Assembly: GCA_963764675.1 (NCBI GenBank)
Contig: CAVXTQ010000011.1
Span: forward strand, 62,001 to 126,000
Source: Acidiferrum sp963764675
GTDB taxonomy: Bacteria > Acidobacteriota > Terriglobia > Acidiferrales > UBA7541
Length of the DNA: 64,000 nt
Direction: 5' to 3'
The notes under the pieces were generated by a model that was not told where the DNA came from, did not search any database, and was given only the letters and a program-made list of their open reading frames with translations. The position numbers were made by a program, and so were the translations under genes. Of this stretch, positions 1 to 9,762 are shown in pieces (position 1 is the first letter of the stretch; the number at the start of each line of letters is the position of its first letter).

Positions 1-591
1 GATTGTTCGCACGCGAAACATCATGAACACACCGGTTACGATTGCAGAGAGGCCAGCGGCCATGATCGCGCCGTGATAGAGCTTGTTCTCGAGGGGATAC
101 TTGGCAAATTTATCCGGCGGCGGCGCAGACTTGCCCAGGAAACGCAGTGTTCTTCTGTATGCGTCGCGCAGATCAATTTTGTCTGGCCAGATCGACCAAA
201 AGTCCATGAAGAAGGAGGCGTGGATGATATGGAAGAGGACAGAGACGGTCAGGACGGAGCCAGCTATCCAGTGATAAGTGACCCAGTCGAACGGCATGCC
301 CATCTTGGGGAGAAAAGCGGTAAATAGCAGCGTGAACATGGAGGCTGCCATGATCCAGTGAAAGAACCGCGCGGTCAGCGAATGTCTGGGCACGTGCTCG
401 GGTATGCGCGCGGCGATCAGAGGCGATCCACTGCTCGCAAACTCCTTGGGTTTGGCGAAATATCGAAGGTACGTGGCGTGAACGATAAAAAACAGAAATC
501 CGGCAATAACAGCGACCCAAATCAGAAACCAAGCAATGTGAATCGGGATACGCTGTCCCCACGGACTGATGGCCCACTTCAGGAAGTCCAT
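1..591 (-). CDS. Cytochrome b subunit, formate dehydrogenase gamma type (partial)
   Basis: The gene starts with ATG at 591 and stays open for 197 codons to the window edge, so its 3' end is missing. It encodes a membrane protein with hydrophobic segments near residues 18-38, 75-94, 103-124 and 176-193. Histidines in FFHWI (78), TYHWI (107), LFHIIH (121, 124) and LYHG (173) suit b-heme ligation, as in the di-heme cytochrome b of respiratory formate dehydrogenases. Its start lies inside the 3' end of the FAD-subunit gene in another frame, so the two are probably translationally coupled. Inferred role: accept electrons from the periplasmic molybdenum hydroxylase encoded upstream and pass them to the quinone pool. 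The family is clear; the partnership is inferred from the operon. Confidence 0.85.
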   Translation of the reverse strand, partial: MDFLKWAISPWGQRIPIHIAWFLIWVAVIAGFLFFIVHATYLRYFAKPKEFASSGSPLIAARIPEHVPRHSLTARFFHWIMAASMFTLLFTAFLPKMGMPFDWVTYHWIAGSVLTVSVLFHIIHASFFMDFWSIWPDKIDLRDAYRRTLRFLGKSAPPPDKFAKYPLENKLYHGAIMAAGLSAIVTGVFMMFRVRTI

Positions 592-1595
592 GTAGCCTCC
601 TCGACTCCTCCGATGGCGCGCTTCACCAGATTCCGCATCAGCGGGATCTTGTACGCGTTGAACTGCAAGGGGACAGCGCCTTGCACTGCCAGTTTCCCAG
701 CCATTTCGCCAGTTGCGGCGTTTGCCGGTTTGCCTCGGACGGCGTCCTCGACGGCTTTTAATCGCAGGGGACGAGCCGCTGCGCCGTTTACGGCGATGCG
801 GATGCGTTCGATATTGTTACCCGAGACGACCATCGCTGATGCCACGTTCAGAAGGGGAAAGTCCCACACATTGCGGTCACGCACTTTTTCAAAATAGAAA
901 TGCGCGCCGGCCCATGTAGACGGGATGCGAACGGCCGTCAGCAGGTCTCCGGGTTGCAAGATATGCAAGCTCGTGATGTCGATGTCCGGACCGATGAAAT
1001 AGTCTTCGGCGTCGATGACGCGCTCACCTTTGTGAGTGCGGATCACGAATTTGGCGTCGAGTGCGATGAGGGCCGGGGCGGTGTCCGAGGGATTCACGGC
1101 CACGCATCGTTCCGCAAGTAGAATCGCGTGCTCGCGGTTGCGGCCTTCCGGTGTGTCGGCATAGCAGATGTTTCCCCCGGCGCGGTAGCAAGGCCAGCCG
1201 GCGCGGTAATACCAGCAGCGCGTGTCCTGCGAAACATTGCCGCCGATGGTGCCCTGGTTTCTGATCTGCGGCGAGGCAACCAGTTCCGCGCTATCCGCCA
1301 GCAGCTTGTACTTCTCTTTGATGAGGGGATGCTCGACTACTTCCGTAAGCGTGGTCATCGCGCCGATCTCGATGCCGTCGGCTGCGCTGCGAATTCCCTT
1401 GAGCTCGGCGATTCCGCTTAAATCGACCACGACCTTGGGTTTTTTGATGCGGTCCTTGAGCCAGTCGAAGCTATCCATGCCTCCGGCGAGCACCCAGCCG
1501 TCGCTTCCCTGTTGCTGGAGCAATTTTTGCGCATCAGCAATCGAGTCCGGCTGAAGCAAATCAAAAGCCGGCATGACGTCTCGGATTACAGCCAT
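579..1595 (-). CDS. Xanthine dehydrogenase family FAD-binding subunit
   Basis: 338 residues, close to the usual length of the FAD (medium) subunit of molybdenum hydroxylases. The FAD-binding motifs are visible: LAGGMDS near residue 37 (family AGGTD) and RNQGTIGGNVSQDTRC near 113-128. A cysteine-rich stretch follows (RCWYYR, WPCYRAGG, ICYA), resembling the extra Cys loop of the 4-hydroxybenzoyl-CoA reductase-like branch, where it can hold an additional Fe-S cluster. The gene lies 36 bp after the molybdopterin subunit and overlaps the cytochrome b gene by 13 bp, so all four subunits form one operon. There is no signal peptide of its own; it presumably folds with the Tat-bearing subunit and is exported with it. 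The substrate cannot be told from sequence. Confidence 0.9.
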   Translation of the reverse strand: MAVIRDVMPAFDLLQPDSIADAQKLLQQQGSDGWVLAGGMDSFDWLKDRIKKPKVVVDLSGIAELKGIRSAADGIEIGAMTTLTEVVEHPLIKEKYKLLADSAELVASPQIRNQGTIGGNVSQDTRCWYYRAGWPCYRAGGNICYADTPEGRNREHAILLAERCVAVNPSDTAPALIALDAKFVIRTHKGERVIDAEDYFIGPDIDITSLHILQPGDLLTAVRIPSTWAGAHFYFEKVRDRNVWDFPLLNVASAMVVSGNNIERIRIAVNGAAARPLRLKAVEDAVRGKPANAATGEMAGKLAVQGAVPLQFNAYKIPLMRNLVKRAIGGVEEATWTS

Positions 1596-1631
1596 GAGTT
1601 CTCCTTTCGCGTCTCGCTAAATGTGCGCCAT

Positions 1632-4178
1632 CTAAATGTGTGCCATCAGGGGATGCTGCATGGGCCGTCCCGCCTCCAACGAGGTTAGAATTGTGTCCGC
1701 GTTGACGGGCGCCCGCCTGAATATTTCATCGCCGAGAGCGTCCGAGAGCGCGTTCAAAATGGAGGCGCATCCTCCTCCTACGGGAGGTTCGCCTACACCG
1801 CGAGCGCCGACCGGCGTTTCCGGATCGGGAATGTCGAGCGCCGACCACTGCATATTGACGGGCACATCCAGAATTGTTGGCGGTTTGCTCTGACTGAACC
1901 TAGTCGAGAGCATGGCACCATAGCGAGGGTCGAACACCCACTTCTGTCCAATCGCATGCCCGATGCCCAGAACGGAGCGGCCCAGCACTTGGCCTCCAAG
2001 TGCGCGGGGGTGAATCACGGAGCCTACATCCGCGGAAGCGAGGAAATCCACGATGTGATACTTGCCGGTCTCGACGTCGACCTCGACTTCGGCAAAGCTA
2101 GCAACATAGGAAAATGTCGCGCCGTCACGGGGGTATTTGTCCTTGGCAGCAGCTATAAGACCTTGGCCCGCGATCGCTGCGACGGAAGCCTTCGTCAGTT
2201 TATTGAGGTCGGGGGAAACTTCGTGGCCATCGTAGATGCCACCCACTTGAGTCGCGTAGTTCGCAGCCTGCGCCAAAGTCATACCTGCGCCCCCGCCTTT
2301 GCGAAATACGCGTTCGTTGGCAACGTCATAATTCTCCGGCTTTCCGCCGAGCTTTTTGGCGGCGAGCTCCTGCAATTTTTTCCGGGCGTCCATCGCGGTG
2401 GCGTGCGCCGCGCGCGTCATGGCATGGGTCGTTTGGCTTCCGCCCGAAACGCAGGTGAAGGGAAGGTTCTTCGACGAGTCGCCCCAGGTAATGTCGCACT
2501 TCTCCCACGGCACTCCCAGCACCTCGGCAGCCACTCGATGAACGTCGATCACGGACTCCGTTCCCAAGTTGCCTATTCCGGAGAGGATGGACACTCGTCC
2601 ATCCGGCTTAATGATCAGGATCCCATCGAAACCGATCGTGCCACCGACATAGCAACTGAGCGAAACGCCGACGCCGCGCACCTTGGAACCAATGCGCTTC
2701 GGCGTCCGCGAAACCCGTTCGCTCCATTTGAACTGTTCCGCACCGCGGTCCAGCGCTTCCTTGAGGAACGCACTCGTCGCGTACGGTCGTTTGCCCTGCG
2801 CCGCCGGTCCGAAGGGCGCTTTGCCCTCGGGGCAGTTGATGCGGCGGATGGCCACTTGGTCGAGCCCGAGTTTGCGCGCGGCTTTGGCGATGACCGGCTC
2901 CATAATCACAATCCCCTGCATGCCGCCGGGCGAGCTTTGCGCACTTCTCGGCGGCGTATTCGTCAGCAGTGTGGCTCCGCGCCAGCGCATGGCTTGTGGT
3001 TGGTAGAGAAGAGATACGATGCGGCCTGAGGAGGGGGAATCGCCGACCGCGTCATAAGGACCATTGTTCGCAATCACAAACATATCTAGCGCGATGATCC
3101 GGCCATCCTTGGAAAACCCGGCTTTCATCCGCCCGAGCATACTGGGCCGCGCACGGCCGATGAAGGTTTCCTCCTCGCGGCTAATCCGCATCATCACCGG
3201 CGCATTCGCCTTCTTCGATAAGAGCGCCGGAATAACCAACGTAACGCCGCCGGTGATCTTGCTGCCAAACCCACCCCCCGTGTATTCGCTGATGAGAACA
3301 ACTTTGCCCGGGTCAATGTTCAGCCAGCGTCCGATAGCAGGCACGGTCTGCGCAGTGCTCTGCGTGCCCGTGTGGACATAGACCTTTCCGTTTTGCCAGT
3401 AAGCCATCGCAGTGCGGGTCTCGAGCGTCTGGTGGCTCGTATCTGGTGTGACGAACGTTTCATCGAGGACCAGAGCGGCATTTTGGAACCCCGCTTGAAG
3501 ATCACCGTAGGACCATTCGTCGGGCGTCTTTCCCATGGGCAGGCGGCCCTCTTTTGCGTCGGCGAAGTCTGGTTCGGTCCATTTGAGGACTCCGATCGTT
3601 GGGGGCGGAGGAGCGGGCGGACGAGTTCCTGCTGTAGTCGGCGGGGCGGGAGCCTGCACCCAGATGTTTCCTTCCGTTCTGGGGTTGGGGCCACCGGGTC
3701 GCAGGGTATCGAGCGGATCGATGACGAAAGGAAGCGGCTCAAAGTCGATTCGAATCTTTTCAATGGCTTCCGCGGCAGTGAATTCGTCGACGGCGGCGAC
3801 GGCGAGAATCGGCTCACCTTGGTAGAGCGGCTCCATAGTGAGGGCCTTCTCACTCTTTGGGTTGGCATGAATCACCGTGCCATTGTCGGTGAGGGTATCG
3901 GCCGGAGGCGGAAGTTCGTCGGCAGTGAGAATTGCTTTCACGCCAGGCATGGCGAGCGCTTGGCGAACGTCAAGATGCTTCACGCGGGCGTGTGGCAAGG
4001 GGCTGAGCAGCAGTTTGCAGTAGAGCATGCCGTCGGCGTGATAATCCTCGGCGTACTTTGCTAGTCCCGTGACCTTGGCGTAGAGGTCAGCGGTTTCGTA
4101 GTCCTTGCCAATCAGTTTGTGACCGGCTCCGTAGAGACGCGCGGTTCGCTCAACGGGTTTGGTATCTTTACTAGGCAC
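1632..4178 (-). CDS. Xanthine dehydrogenase family molybdopterin-binding subunit
   Basis: 848 residues, the large catalytic subunit with bound Mo-molybdopterin cytosine dinucleotide. The N-terminal hammerhead domain covers roughly residues 20-130 and the Mo-binding domains the rest. Motif EYTGGGFGSK near residue 300 matches the molybdopterin-binding GGGFGxK loop, and GARGVGEPPVGGG near 790 carries the catalytic glutamate of the family. A proline-rich segment (APAPPTTAGTRPPAPPPP, about 175-192) is an unusual linker insertion. The gene overlaps the small subunit by 8 bp. Known of the family: hydroxylation of aldehydes, purines or aromatic heterocycles with water as the oxygen source. The substrate here is unknown; isoquinoline 1-oxidoreductase-like and aldehyde dehydrogenase-like members share this domain layout. 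Confidence 0.92.
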   Translation of the reverse strand: MPSKDTKPVERTARLYGAGHKLIGKDYETADLYAKVTGLAKYAEDYHADGMLYCKLLLSPLPHARVKHLDVRQALAMPGVKAILTADELPPPADTLTDNGTVIHANPKSEKALTMEPLYQGEPILAVAAVDEFTAAEAIEKIRIDFEPLPFVIDPLDTLRPGGPNPRTEGNIWVQAPAPPTTAGTRPPAPPPPTIGVLKWTEPDFADAKEGRLPMGKTPDEWSYGDLQAGFQNAALVLDETFVTPDTSHQTLETRTAMAYWQNGKVYVHTGTQSTAQTVPAIGRWLNIDPGKVVLISEYTGGGFGSKITGGVTLVIPALLSKKANAPVMMRISREEETFIGRARPSMLGRMKAGFSKDGRIIALDMFVIANNGPYDAVGDSPSSGRIVSLLYQPQAMRWRGATLLTNTPPRSAQSSPGGMQGIVIMEPVIAKAARKLGLDQVAIRRINCPEGKAPFGPAAQGKRPYATSAFLKEALDRGAEQFKWSERVSRTPKRIGSKVRGVGVSLSCYVGGTIGFDGILIIKPDGRVSILSGIGNLGTESVIDVHRVAAEVLGVPWEKCDITWGDSSKNLPFTCVSGGSQTTHAMTRAAHATAMDARKKLQELAAKKLGGKPENYDVANERVFRKGGGAGMTLAQAANYATQVGGIYDGHEVSPDLNKLTKASVAAIAGQGLIAAAKDKYPRDGATFSYVASFAEVEVDVETGKYHIVDFLASADVGSVIHPRALGGQVLGRSVLGIGHAIGQKWVFDPRYGAMLSTRFSQSKPPTILDVPVNMQWSALDIPDPETPVGARGVGEPPVGGGCASILNALSDALGDEIFRRAPVNADTILTSLEAGRPMQHPLMAHI

Positions 4179-4815
4179 GGCTCGCCTCCCTCAAGTTCTC
4201 AGCTCCCCGCATCATCGCGGTCAAGATTTTGTCGTAGTCTTGGCACCGGCAGAGGTTTCCCGAGAGGCCCTGCGCCAGCTCGCTTCGTGTGGGATTGGGA
4301 TTTGTCTTCAGGAATCCTACCGAGGCCATGATGAAACCCGGCATACAGAAGGCACATTGGAAGCCTTGCTCGTCGATGACACCCTGCTGAACAGGATGCA
4401 ACTTTCCTCCGGGGCTCGCTAGGCCTTCGATGGTCAGAACCTTGCCGTTGCGCACGGTGTGTGTCAGAACCGAACAGGCGTAGTAGGGCACGTCGTCGAT
4501 CAACACGGTGCAAGAGCCGCATTCGGCGCGGTCGCAGCCCAGCTTTGTGCCGGTGAGTCCAAGTTTGTGGCGCAGTGTCCAGGCGAGCGTTTCTTGCCGC
4601 ATAACGTCGGCTCGCCGCAACTGGCCGTTTACATTGATGGTGAGAAGTCTTTCACCCGCGCCGCGTGTAGACTGGCCTAGCAGAGTGGAAGCACGGAAAA
4701 GATAGCTTGCGGAGGAGACTGCCACGCCACCTGCAATCACTCCCTTGATTAAATCGCGTCTCGAGAGCTTGTTCGGCAGGGCCGCATTCAGCTCTTTATC
4801 GTCGGTGTTACCCAT
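4171..4815 (-). CDS. [2Fe-2S] subunit of molybdenum hydroxylase with Tat signal
   Basis: 214 residues. A twin-arginine signal is visible at the N-terminus (LSRRDLIKG, residues 17-25, then a hydrophobic stretch to about 47). The plant-type ferredoxin cluster is formed by Cys94, Cys99, Cys102 and Cys114, and the second cluster by Cys154, Cys157, Cys189 and Cys191 (CAFC and CRC). It is the first gene of a four-gene operon: Fe-S, molybdopterin, FAD, cytochrome b. The Tat signal implies that the folded multi-subunit enzyme acts in the periplasm, unlike the cytoplasmic classical xanthine dehydrogenase. The family assignment is strong; co-export of the other subunits by hitchhiking is inferred. Confidence 0.92.
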   Translation of the reverse strand: MGNTDDKELNAALPNKLSRRDLIKGVIAGGVAVSSASYLFRASTLLGQSTRGAGERLLTINVNGQLRRADVMRQETLAWTLRHKLGLTGTKLGCDRAECGSCTVLIDDVPYYACSVLTHTVRNGKVLTIEGLASPGGKLHPVQQGVIDEQGFQCAFCMPGFIMASVGFLKTNPNPTRSELAQGLSGNLCRCQDYDKILTAMMRGAENLREASRA

Positions 4816-5346
4816 CTCCTGCTTCCTCCTCTGGTATCCGCGCGGACTTAACCAGGTAGAGAAAAATCATCCCGGAAGCAACAAGTTCGAGCTACTGCGC
4901 CTCCGAATATGACAAGATTGTTGTAGAGGCCGTCATGTCCGGGGTGATTCCTGTCTACGTTTCGACCACGCCTAGGTCCAAAGTGCAATCGTAGACTACT
5001 ACAATTGCTTTGTTTTTTTGCTCTCGGCTAGGTCGAACCAAGAATCCCACTGATAAGCCGTAGACACGCTTGGTGTCCTAGTTGATCGAGCGGGGGTTGG
5101 GGAAGCCATCAGAGCTGCCCAATAAACTGGGATTCTGCCTGTAATACACTGAATTGCTTTGGTTTAAGGGACAGAAGCAAGGTCGACTATTAATCATATG
5201 GTTTTGGTCAGGCGTTCCCTCCCGCCTCGAAAAGCAAAAAGCGTATCCGATCGAACTGTCAAATGCGTGAGGATATGGGCCCGCAACGGTTTTTGGGCAA
5301 GTTGGGATCACTTTTCTGAGCATAGTACGCCCTCTGAGCCGTTCCC
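4816..5346. other. Intergenic stretch without a supported gene
   Basis: This stretch lies upstream of the molybdenum hydroxylase operon (minus strand). Small open frames exist but none has a convincing start, codon pattern or recognisable protein. It probably holds the hydroxylase promoter; no consensus box stands out. Confidence 0.4.
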
Positions 5347-5778
5347 TTAGAGAGCCCGGTTTGCTTGCAGACTTCTCTCCAAGAGCGGCGTGTTTTCCGC
5401 GGACCGCAACTTGACCCCCATCAGCGGCGATTCTCGGCCGTCCGATGCGTTTGCCACGCCAAAACTTGCAGTTAACACACGAGACGCCGCGCAAGTGTTG
5501 AGCGTGTCGCGTCCGCGCTCACGCAATTGAGCCATATATCCGATGAGATCCCGCCGCTTAATCGCTTGCAGGTGGACCTTCGGACACGACTCGCGGAAAT
5601 CGTTGAGAAGCCATCGCAGGCGGTCCGCCGCCCGAACCAATCGCCTCGCTCGCATCTCGCTCAGATATACATTGATTGCCGAATCGAGTCGGAGCCGCCG
5701 TCTGCGGGAACGTGCCTGGGATCCACGCTGCGATCTGAACCTGGCTTGCTGCTTCCGGTCCGCCAGGCGGTTGCTCAA
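5347..5778 (-). pseudogene. Tyrosine recombinase (integrase) N-terminal remnant
   Basis: The frame encodes up to 143 residues. Residues about 31-100 look like the SAM-like core-binding domain of tyrosine recombinases: INVYLSEMRARRLVRAADRL, then VHLQAIKRRDLIGYM, then LRERGRDTLNTCA, matching the family pattern of a helical segment, a 'D..Y...L' element and a short turn. After about residue 100 the resemblance stops and the frame closes. No catalytic domain (R..HxxR..Y) follows in any frame towards 5078, so this is a truncated fragment. It sits 340 bp from the tRNA-Ser gene, a common integration site for such elements. Recognition is by pattern only. Confidence 0.5.
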
Positions 5779-6117
5779 GGAATCTCTTTTGGGCTGGTGT
5801 CATTCGGCCCCTAATCGTGCTTCGTCGGTACCGAAAGATGGTTAGAGCGGGGGACTCTAACTGACTTTCTTACCACACGCCTGAGGCTGGCCCTCAAACC
5901 TGGCGAGTGGTTGTAGGGAAAGACCTCTATTCCAGAAGTCGATTAGGTTTGAAACCGGACCTTGATACCACAGCATGGAGAAAACTACCCCAATTGTGCC
6001 GGGTGACAAGAAAATGCATTTCTCCAAAGTCCGGTTCAGCTCAGAGCAATGTGCATTTGGGCAGAAATTCGCGCGATTCCTCGTACGATACTGTGGAGAA
6101 TCGAATTCTGCAGACTG

Positions 6118-6213
<96 letters not shown>

Positions 6214-6553
6214 GGCGTTCGGTTCAGAGAGTTTAGCACACCGTTGTGGTTTGTGGCTCTTACTGTTGGGCAGGTAGGAAATCGGGAGCCTGCCGCGGAA
6301 CCCAGACGCCAGCGATAACCTTCATGACAGCCCTCCAAGAAGGATCAGAAATAGTGGGAATCGGACCGATTCATTTTTTGAACCTATGCCCCGACCGAAA
6401 TCCACAGGGTATATGGCCACATTATCTGGTATTTGTCCTACAATCCCTCGGACGTGACCCATGGTTGGACTTAGAGTCTTGGGCCGCGGCAGATTCCTGG
6501 CTCCTGTGCGAGCTACACGAAACGGAAATACTAGGGACTAGAAAGGACGATTG
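6214..6553. other. Upstream region of the qhp operon
   Basis: 340 bases between the tRNA-Ser gene and qhpA. The open frames here are short and have no recognisable protein. The promoter of the qhp operon should lie here, but I see no clear -35/-10 pair. No gene for a QhpR-like AraC-family regulator is present here or elsewhere in the window. Confidence 0.4.
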
Positions 6554-8329
6554 ATGGCGCGGCTTGATCTGTTCGCATCGCGAAGCTGGTTGATCGCTGG
6601 CCTTTCTCTTTTTCTCTCGCTGTTGTGCGTGATCGGTGTTCCGTCGAGCGCGTCTCAGGAAGCATCGTCGTCAAAGGCGTCGGCCGAGGCTAAGCCACCT
6701 CAAGCTCCGACCGAAGAGGGTTTCCCCGTAACCGATCACCTTGTGACCAGCCGCTGCGGCGGATGCCACGCGTCCGATGCGAAAGGAAACATGACGCGGA
6801 TTTCGTGGAATCGGACGACGCCGGAAGGCTGGGAAGAAGTGATCAAGAGAATGGTTCGGCTGCAAGGCGCCTCACTGGAGCCGGACGATGCTCGCAAAAT
6901 TCTGCGCTACTTGAGCGACCAACAAGGCCTCGCTCCGGAAGAAGCCAAGCCGGTGGAGTATTTCCCCGAGCACCGCATGGTCGATGAGAAAGTTCCGAGC
7001 GAGGACATCACTCGCTCTTGCGTGGCGTGCCATATTTTGGCCAAGCCGTTGTCCTGGCGGCGAAGTCCCGAAGAGTGGAAAACGCTGGTAAACACGCATG
7101 TCGCGCTTTTTCCGTGGGTAGACAGCCTGAATTTCCAGAAACCTCCGCATCGTCCTGGTGATCCGCCTCCTCCTCCGGGAACGGATCTACGGCCTCCGGT
7201 TGAGCAGGCGCTGGCGTTCTTGGGGCAGAGCGGTTCGCTGCACTCGCCGGAATGGGCCGAATGGCATGCGAGCATGCGCTCGCCGAGATTGAGCGGACAC
7301 TGGCTGGTGTCGGGAAGCCAGCCCGGCAAGGGCAAATTCTTTGGAGTGATGGATGTCGAGGCCGTGCCATCGGCGGACGCATTTTCCACGAAAACGAAAT
7401 TGACGTATCCCGGCGACGGCGTGGTGATTACGGAAACAGGGAAGTCCATCGTATACACGGGATATGCCTGGCGGGGACGTTCAATGAGCGAGAAGGCGAA
7501 TGCGGGTCCGAACGATCCGACAGTGGTTCGTGAGGTTATGATGCTCTCGCGGGATCAGTCACAACTAGAAGGGCGCTGGTTCTGGGGTGCGTACCAGGAA
7601 TTTGGAATGGACGCGGCCATGCGAAGGGCCACAGCCGGGCCGACCGTGCTGGGCGTCGATGTCTATTCGCTGAAAGCGGGCAACGCCGGCAACGAAGTGC
7701 GAATCTACGGTGACCATTTTCCAGCGGGCATTTCCGCCGCTGATTTGGATTTGGGCGCGGGCGTAACGGTGAAGAAGGTCATCAGCCAGAGCCCGGAGCT
7801 AATTAAGGTTGCCGTCGATGTCGCGAGCGGCGCGATTCCGGGTAAACGGGACGTCGCGGTAAAGAATGCCGTAGCCCCTGCGGCCTTCGCGATCTACGAC
7901 CACATCGACTATCTTAAGGTTTCCCCCGTCACGCCGATCTCTCACCTCGGCAGCGAACCTCATCCCAAGGGCTACTGCCAATTCGACGCGATTGCTTATG
8001 CCAATGGGCCTGACGGAAAGGAAGGGACCGCCGATGACATTGAACTAGGTCCCGTGAAGGCGACTTGGAAGCTGGAAGAATTTGTCGCCACCATCGGCGA
8101 TGACGACGTGGATTTCGTGGGAAATCTCGACCCGGTCAGCGGCCTTTTCACTCCCGCGCTTGACGGACCGAATCCGAAACGAAAATTCTCGCGCAACAAC
8201 TATGGCGACGTTTGGGTTGTCGCGACATTCACGCCGGCCGGTTCCGATCATCCGCTGACGGCCCGAAGTTATCTCATCGTCGCGGTTCCTCAGTACTTGC
8301 GCTGGGACCAACCGGAGGTGGCGCAGTGA
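6554..8329 (+). CDS. qhpA: Quinohemoprotein amine dehydrogenase alpha subunit (diheme)
   Basis: 591 residues from ATG 6554 (AAGGA 7 bases upstream; a TTG directly before it is less likely). A signal peptide covers about residues 1-34. Two c-type heme motifs are visible, CGGCH at 68-72 and CVACH at 156-160, forming the N-terminal diheme domain (about 55-230). The rest is beta-rich and matches the Ig/barrel domains of the QHNDH alpha subunit. The enzyme oxidises primary amines in the periplasm with the CTQ cofactor on the gamma subunit; electrons pass through the alpha hemes to a soluble cytochrome c or cupredoxin. The gene opens the cluster, and its stop overlaps the qhpD start (GTGA), so the two are coupled. 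Confidence 0.95.
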   Translation: MARLDLFASRSWLIAGLSLFLSLLCVIGVPSSASQEASSSKASAEAKPPQAPTEEGFPVTDHLVTSRCGGCHASDAKGNMTRISWNRTTPEGWEEVIKRMVRLQGASLEPDDARKILRYLSDQQGLAPEEAKPVEYFPEHRMVDEKVPSEDITRSCVACHILAKPLSWRRSPEEWKTLVNTHVALFPWVDSLNFQKPPHRPGDPPPPPGTDLRPPVEQALAFLGQSGSLHSPEWAEWHASMRSPRLSGHWLVSGSQPGKGKFFGVMDVEAVPSADAFSTKTKLTYPGDGVVITETGKSIVYTGYAWRGRSMSEKANAGPNDPTVVREVMMLSRDQSQLEGRWFWGAYQEFGMDAAMRRATAGPTVLGVDVYSLKAGNAGNEVRIYGDHFPAGISAADLDLGAGVTVKKVISQSPELIKVAVDVASGAIPGKRDVAVKNAVAPAAFAIYDHIDYLKVSPVTPISHLGSEPHPKGYCQFDAIAYANGPDGKEGTADDIELGPVKATWKLEEFVATIGDDDVDFVGNLDPVSGLFTPALDGPNPKRKFSRNNYGDVWVVATFTPAGSDHPLTARSYLIVAVPQYLRWDQPEVAQ

Positions 8330-9762
8330 CTGTATATTCGTTGGCGGAGTCTCACCGATTTCGCGGAGCAGCGAGCGACTTCTTGTACCTGGTTCCAAGT
8401 GGAGGCATTTTCTCGCTCGATCAACTCTCTTCGGCGATCCTCGATACGCTGGCTACCGGGCCGCTCGGCCGCGAGCAGTTGATCGGGCGCGTCTCGCAGA
8501 CAGCGGGCTGCGCGCCGATGGATGTGGCTGGGTGCATCCACGAGCTTTCTCAAGTGCGTGCGATTCGCGACGTTGCAACTACCTTCGTCGATACGCCGCA
8601 ACCCCTGCCCGATCATTTTCCGCTGCAAACGCTGGTCCTGAACGTCACGAACCAGTGCAATCTCTCCTGCCAGTATTGCTACGAGTTCGGCGAAGACAAG
8701 ATTGCAACGCCAGAAGGCAAAAAGAAATTCATGGACTTGGAAACCGCCAAGTCTTCGGTGGACTACCTGCTTGCCCAATCGGAAGGCCGCCGTTCGGTTC
8801 ACATTACGTTCTTCGGCGGCGAGACGTTGATGAATTTCCCGCTGCTCCGGCACGTGATCGACTATTCGCGGGAACAGGCTGGACGAAAAGGCATGAGTAT
8901 CGATTTCAGTCTGACGACCAACGCCACGCTGCTGACGCCCTATATCATTGATTTTCTGGCGGAGAATCGCGTCGGCGTGACCGTCAGCATCGATGGCCCC
9001 AAGGAAATGAATGACAAGTTCCGCGTCTTCTCGAATGGGCGCGGCAGCTACGAGATTATGGAGCCCAAGGTACGCGAGCTCCTGGCGCGGCATCACACCA
9101 GGCCAATCGCGGCACGCGTCACCATGACGTCGGGTGCGATGGATGTATTCAAGATCTATCGCCACCTGAAACACGATCTCGGTTTTCACGAAGTGGGCTT
9201 CGCGCCGGTCACCACCACCCCCGACCGCCTGTACTCCATCAACGAGCCGGGCATGCATCAGGTCTTTGCGCAATTCGGCGAACTGGCTCAGGAATACTTG
9301 CAATTCGGGTTGCGCGGTGAGCTTCACGGTTTTTCCAACGTCAGCGACACGCTTGCCGAACTGCACCAGGGCGTGAACAAATCGCATCCCTGCGGAGCGG
9401 CGCTCGGCCTGGTCGGCGTCGGGCCTTCCGGCGACATCGCGCCGTGCCATCGCTTCGTGGATTCCGACGAGCACATTCTGGGCAACGTCGCCACCGGCAT
9501 CGACAAGCAGAAACAGTCGGCGTTTCTGAATCGCGGCAACATTCAAAACAAGCCCGACTGCCACTCTTGTTGGGCGCGGCCGCTGTGCGCGGGCGGGTGC
9601 CACCACGAAGCGTTTGTGCGCTACGGCGACACTGGTCATCCAAATCTCCACTATTGCGACTGGATTCGCGGGTGGACGCACACCTGCCTTGAAATCTACG
9701 GAGCTCTCGCCGAGAAGAACCCTTCCTTCTTGGAATATTTCGCGGAAAGGAAAGCGCAATGA
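8326..9762 (+). CDS. qhpD: Radical SAM/SPASM maturase of the QHNDH gamma subunit
   Basis: 478 residues from GTG 8326; GGAGGT at 8314-8319 decides this start, which overlaps the qhpA stop by 4 bases. The radical SAM [4Fe-4S] motif CNLSCQYC is at residues 111-118. The C-terminal half carries the SPASM-type cysteines (HPCGAALG, APCHRF, DCHSCWARPLCAGGCHHE). The N-terminal region of about 100 residues resembles a peptide-binding domain. QhpD of Paracoccus installs the intrapeptidyl Cys-to-Asp/Glu thioether bonds in the gamma precursor in the cytoplasm. The precursor gene follows with a 4-base overlap (ATGA), fitting a maturase-substrate pair. Confidence 0.95.
   Translation: MTVYSLAESHRFRGAASDFLYLVPSGGIFSLDQLSSAILDTLATGPLGREQLIGRVSQTAGCAPMDVAGCIHELSQVRAIRDVATTFVDTPQPLPDHFPLQTLVLNVTNQCNLSCQYCYEFGEDKIATPEGKKKFMDLETAKSSVDYLLAQSEGRRSVHITFFGGETLMNFPLLRHVIDYSREQAGRKGMSIDFSLTTNATLLTPYIIDFLAENRVGVTVSIDGPKEMNDKFRVFSNGRGSYEIMEPKVRELLARHHTRPIAARVTMTSGAMDVFKIYRHLKHDLGFHEVGFAPVTTTPDRLYSINEPGMHQVFAQFGELAQEYLQFGLRGELHGFSNVSDTLAELHQGVNKSHPCGAALGLVGVGPSGDIAPCHRFVDSDEHILGNVATGIDKQKQSAFLNRGNIQNKPDCHSCWARPLCAGGCHHEAFVRYGDTGHPNLHYCDWIRGWTHTCLEIYGALAEKNPSFLEYFAERKAQ

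Noticed and set aside
1956..3029. Long frame antisense to the molybdopterin subunit
   Set aside because: It mirrors the codon bias of the real gene on the other strand and has no recognisable protein.
6246..6554. Small frame ahead of qhpA as a regulator gene
   Set aside because: No ribosome site, no helix-turn-helix and no known family.
8290..9759. Long open frame (489 codons) antisense to qhpD
   Set aside because: The plus strand carries a full radical SAM protein with motifs and a ribosome site; the antisense frame has no family-like sequence.
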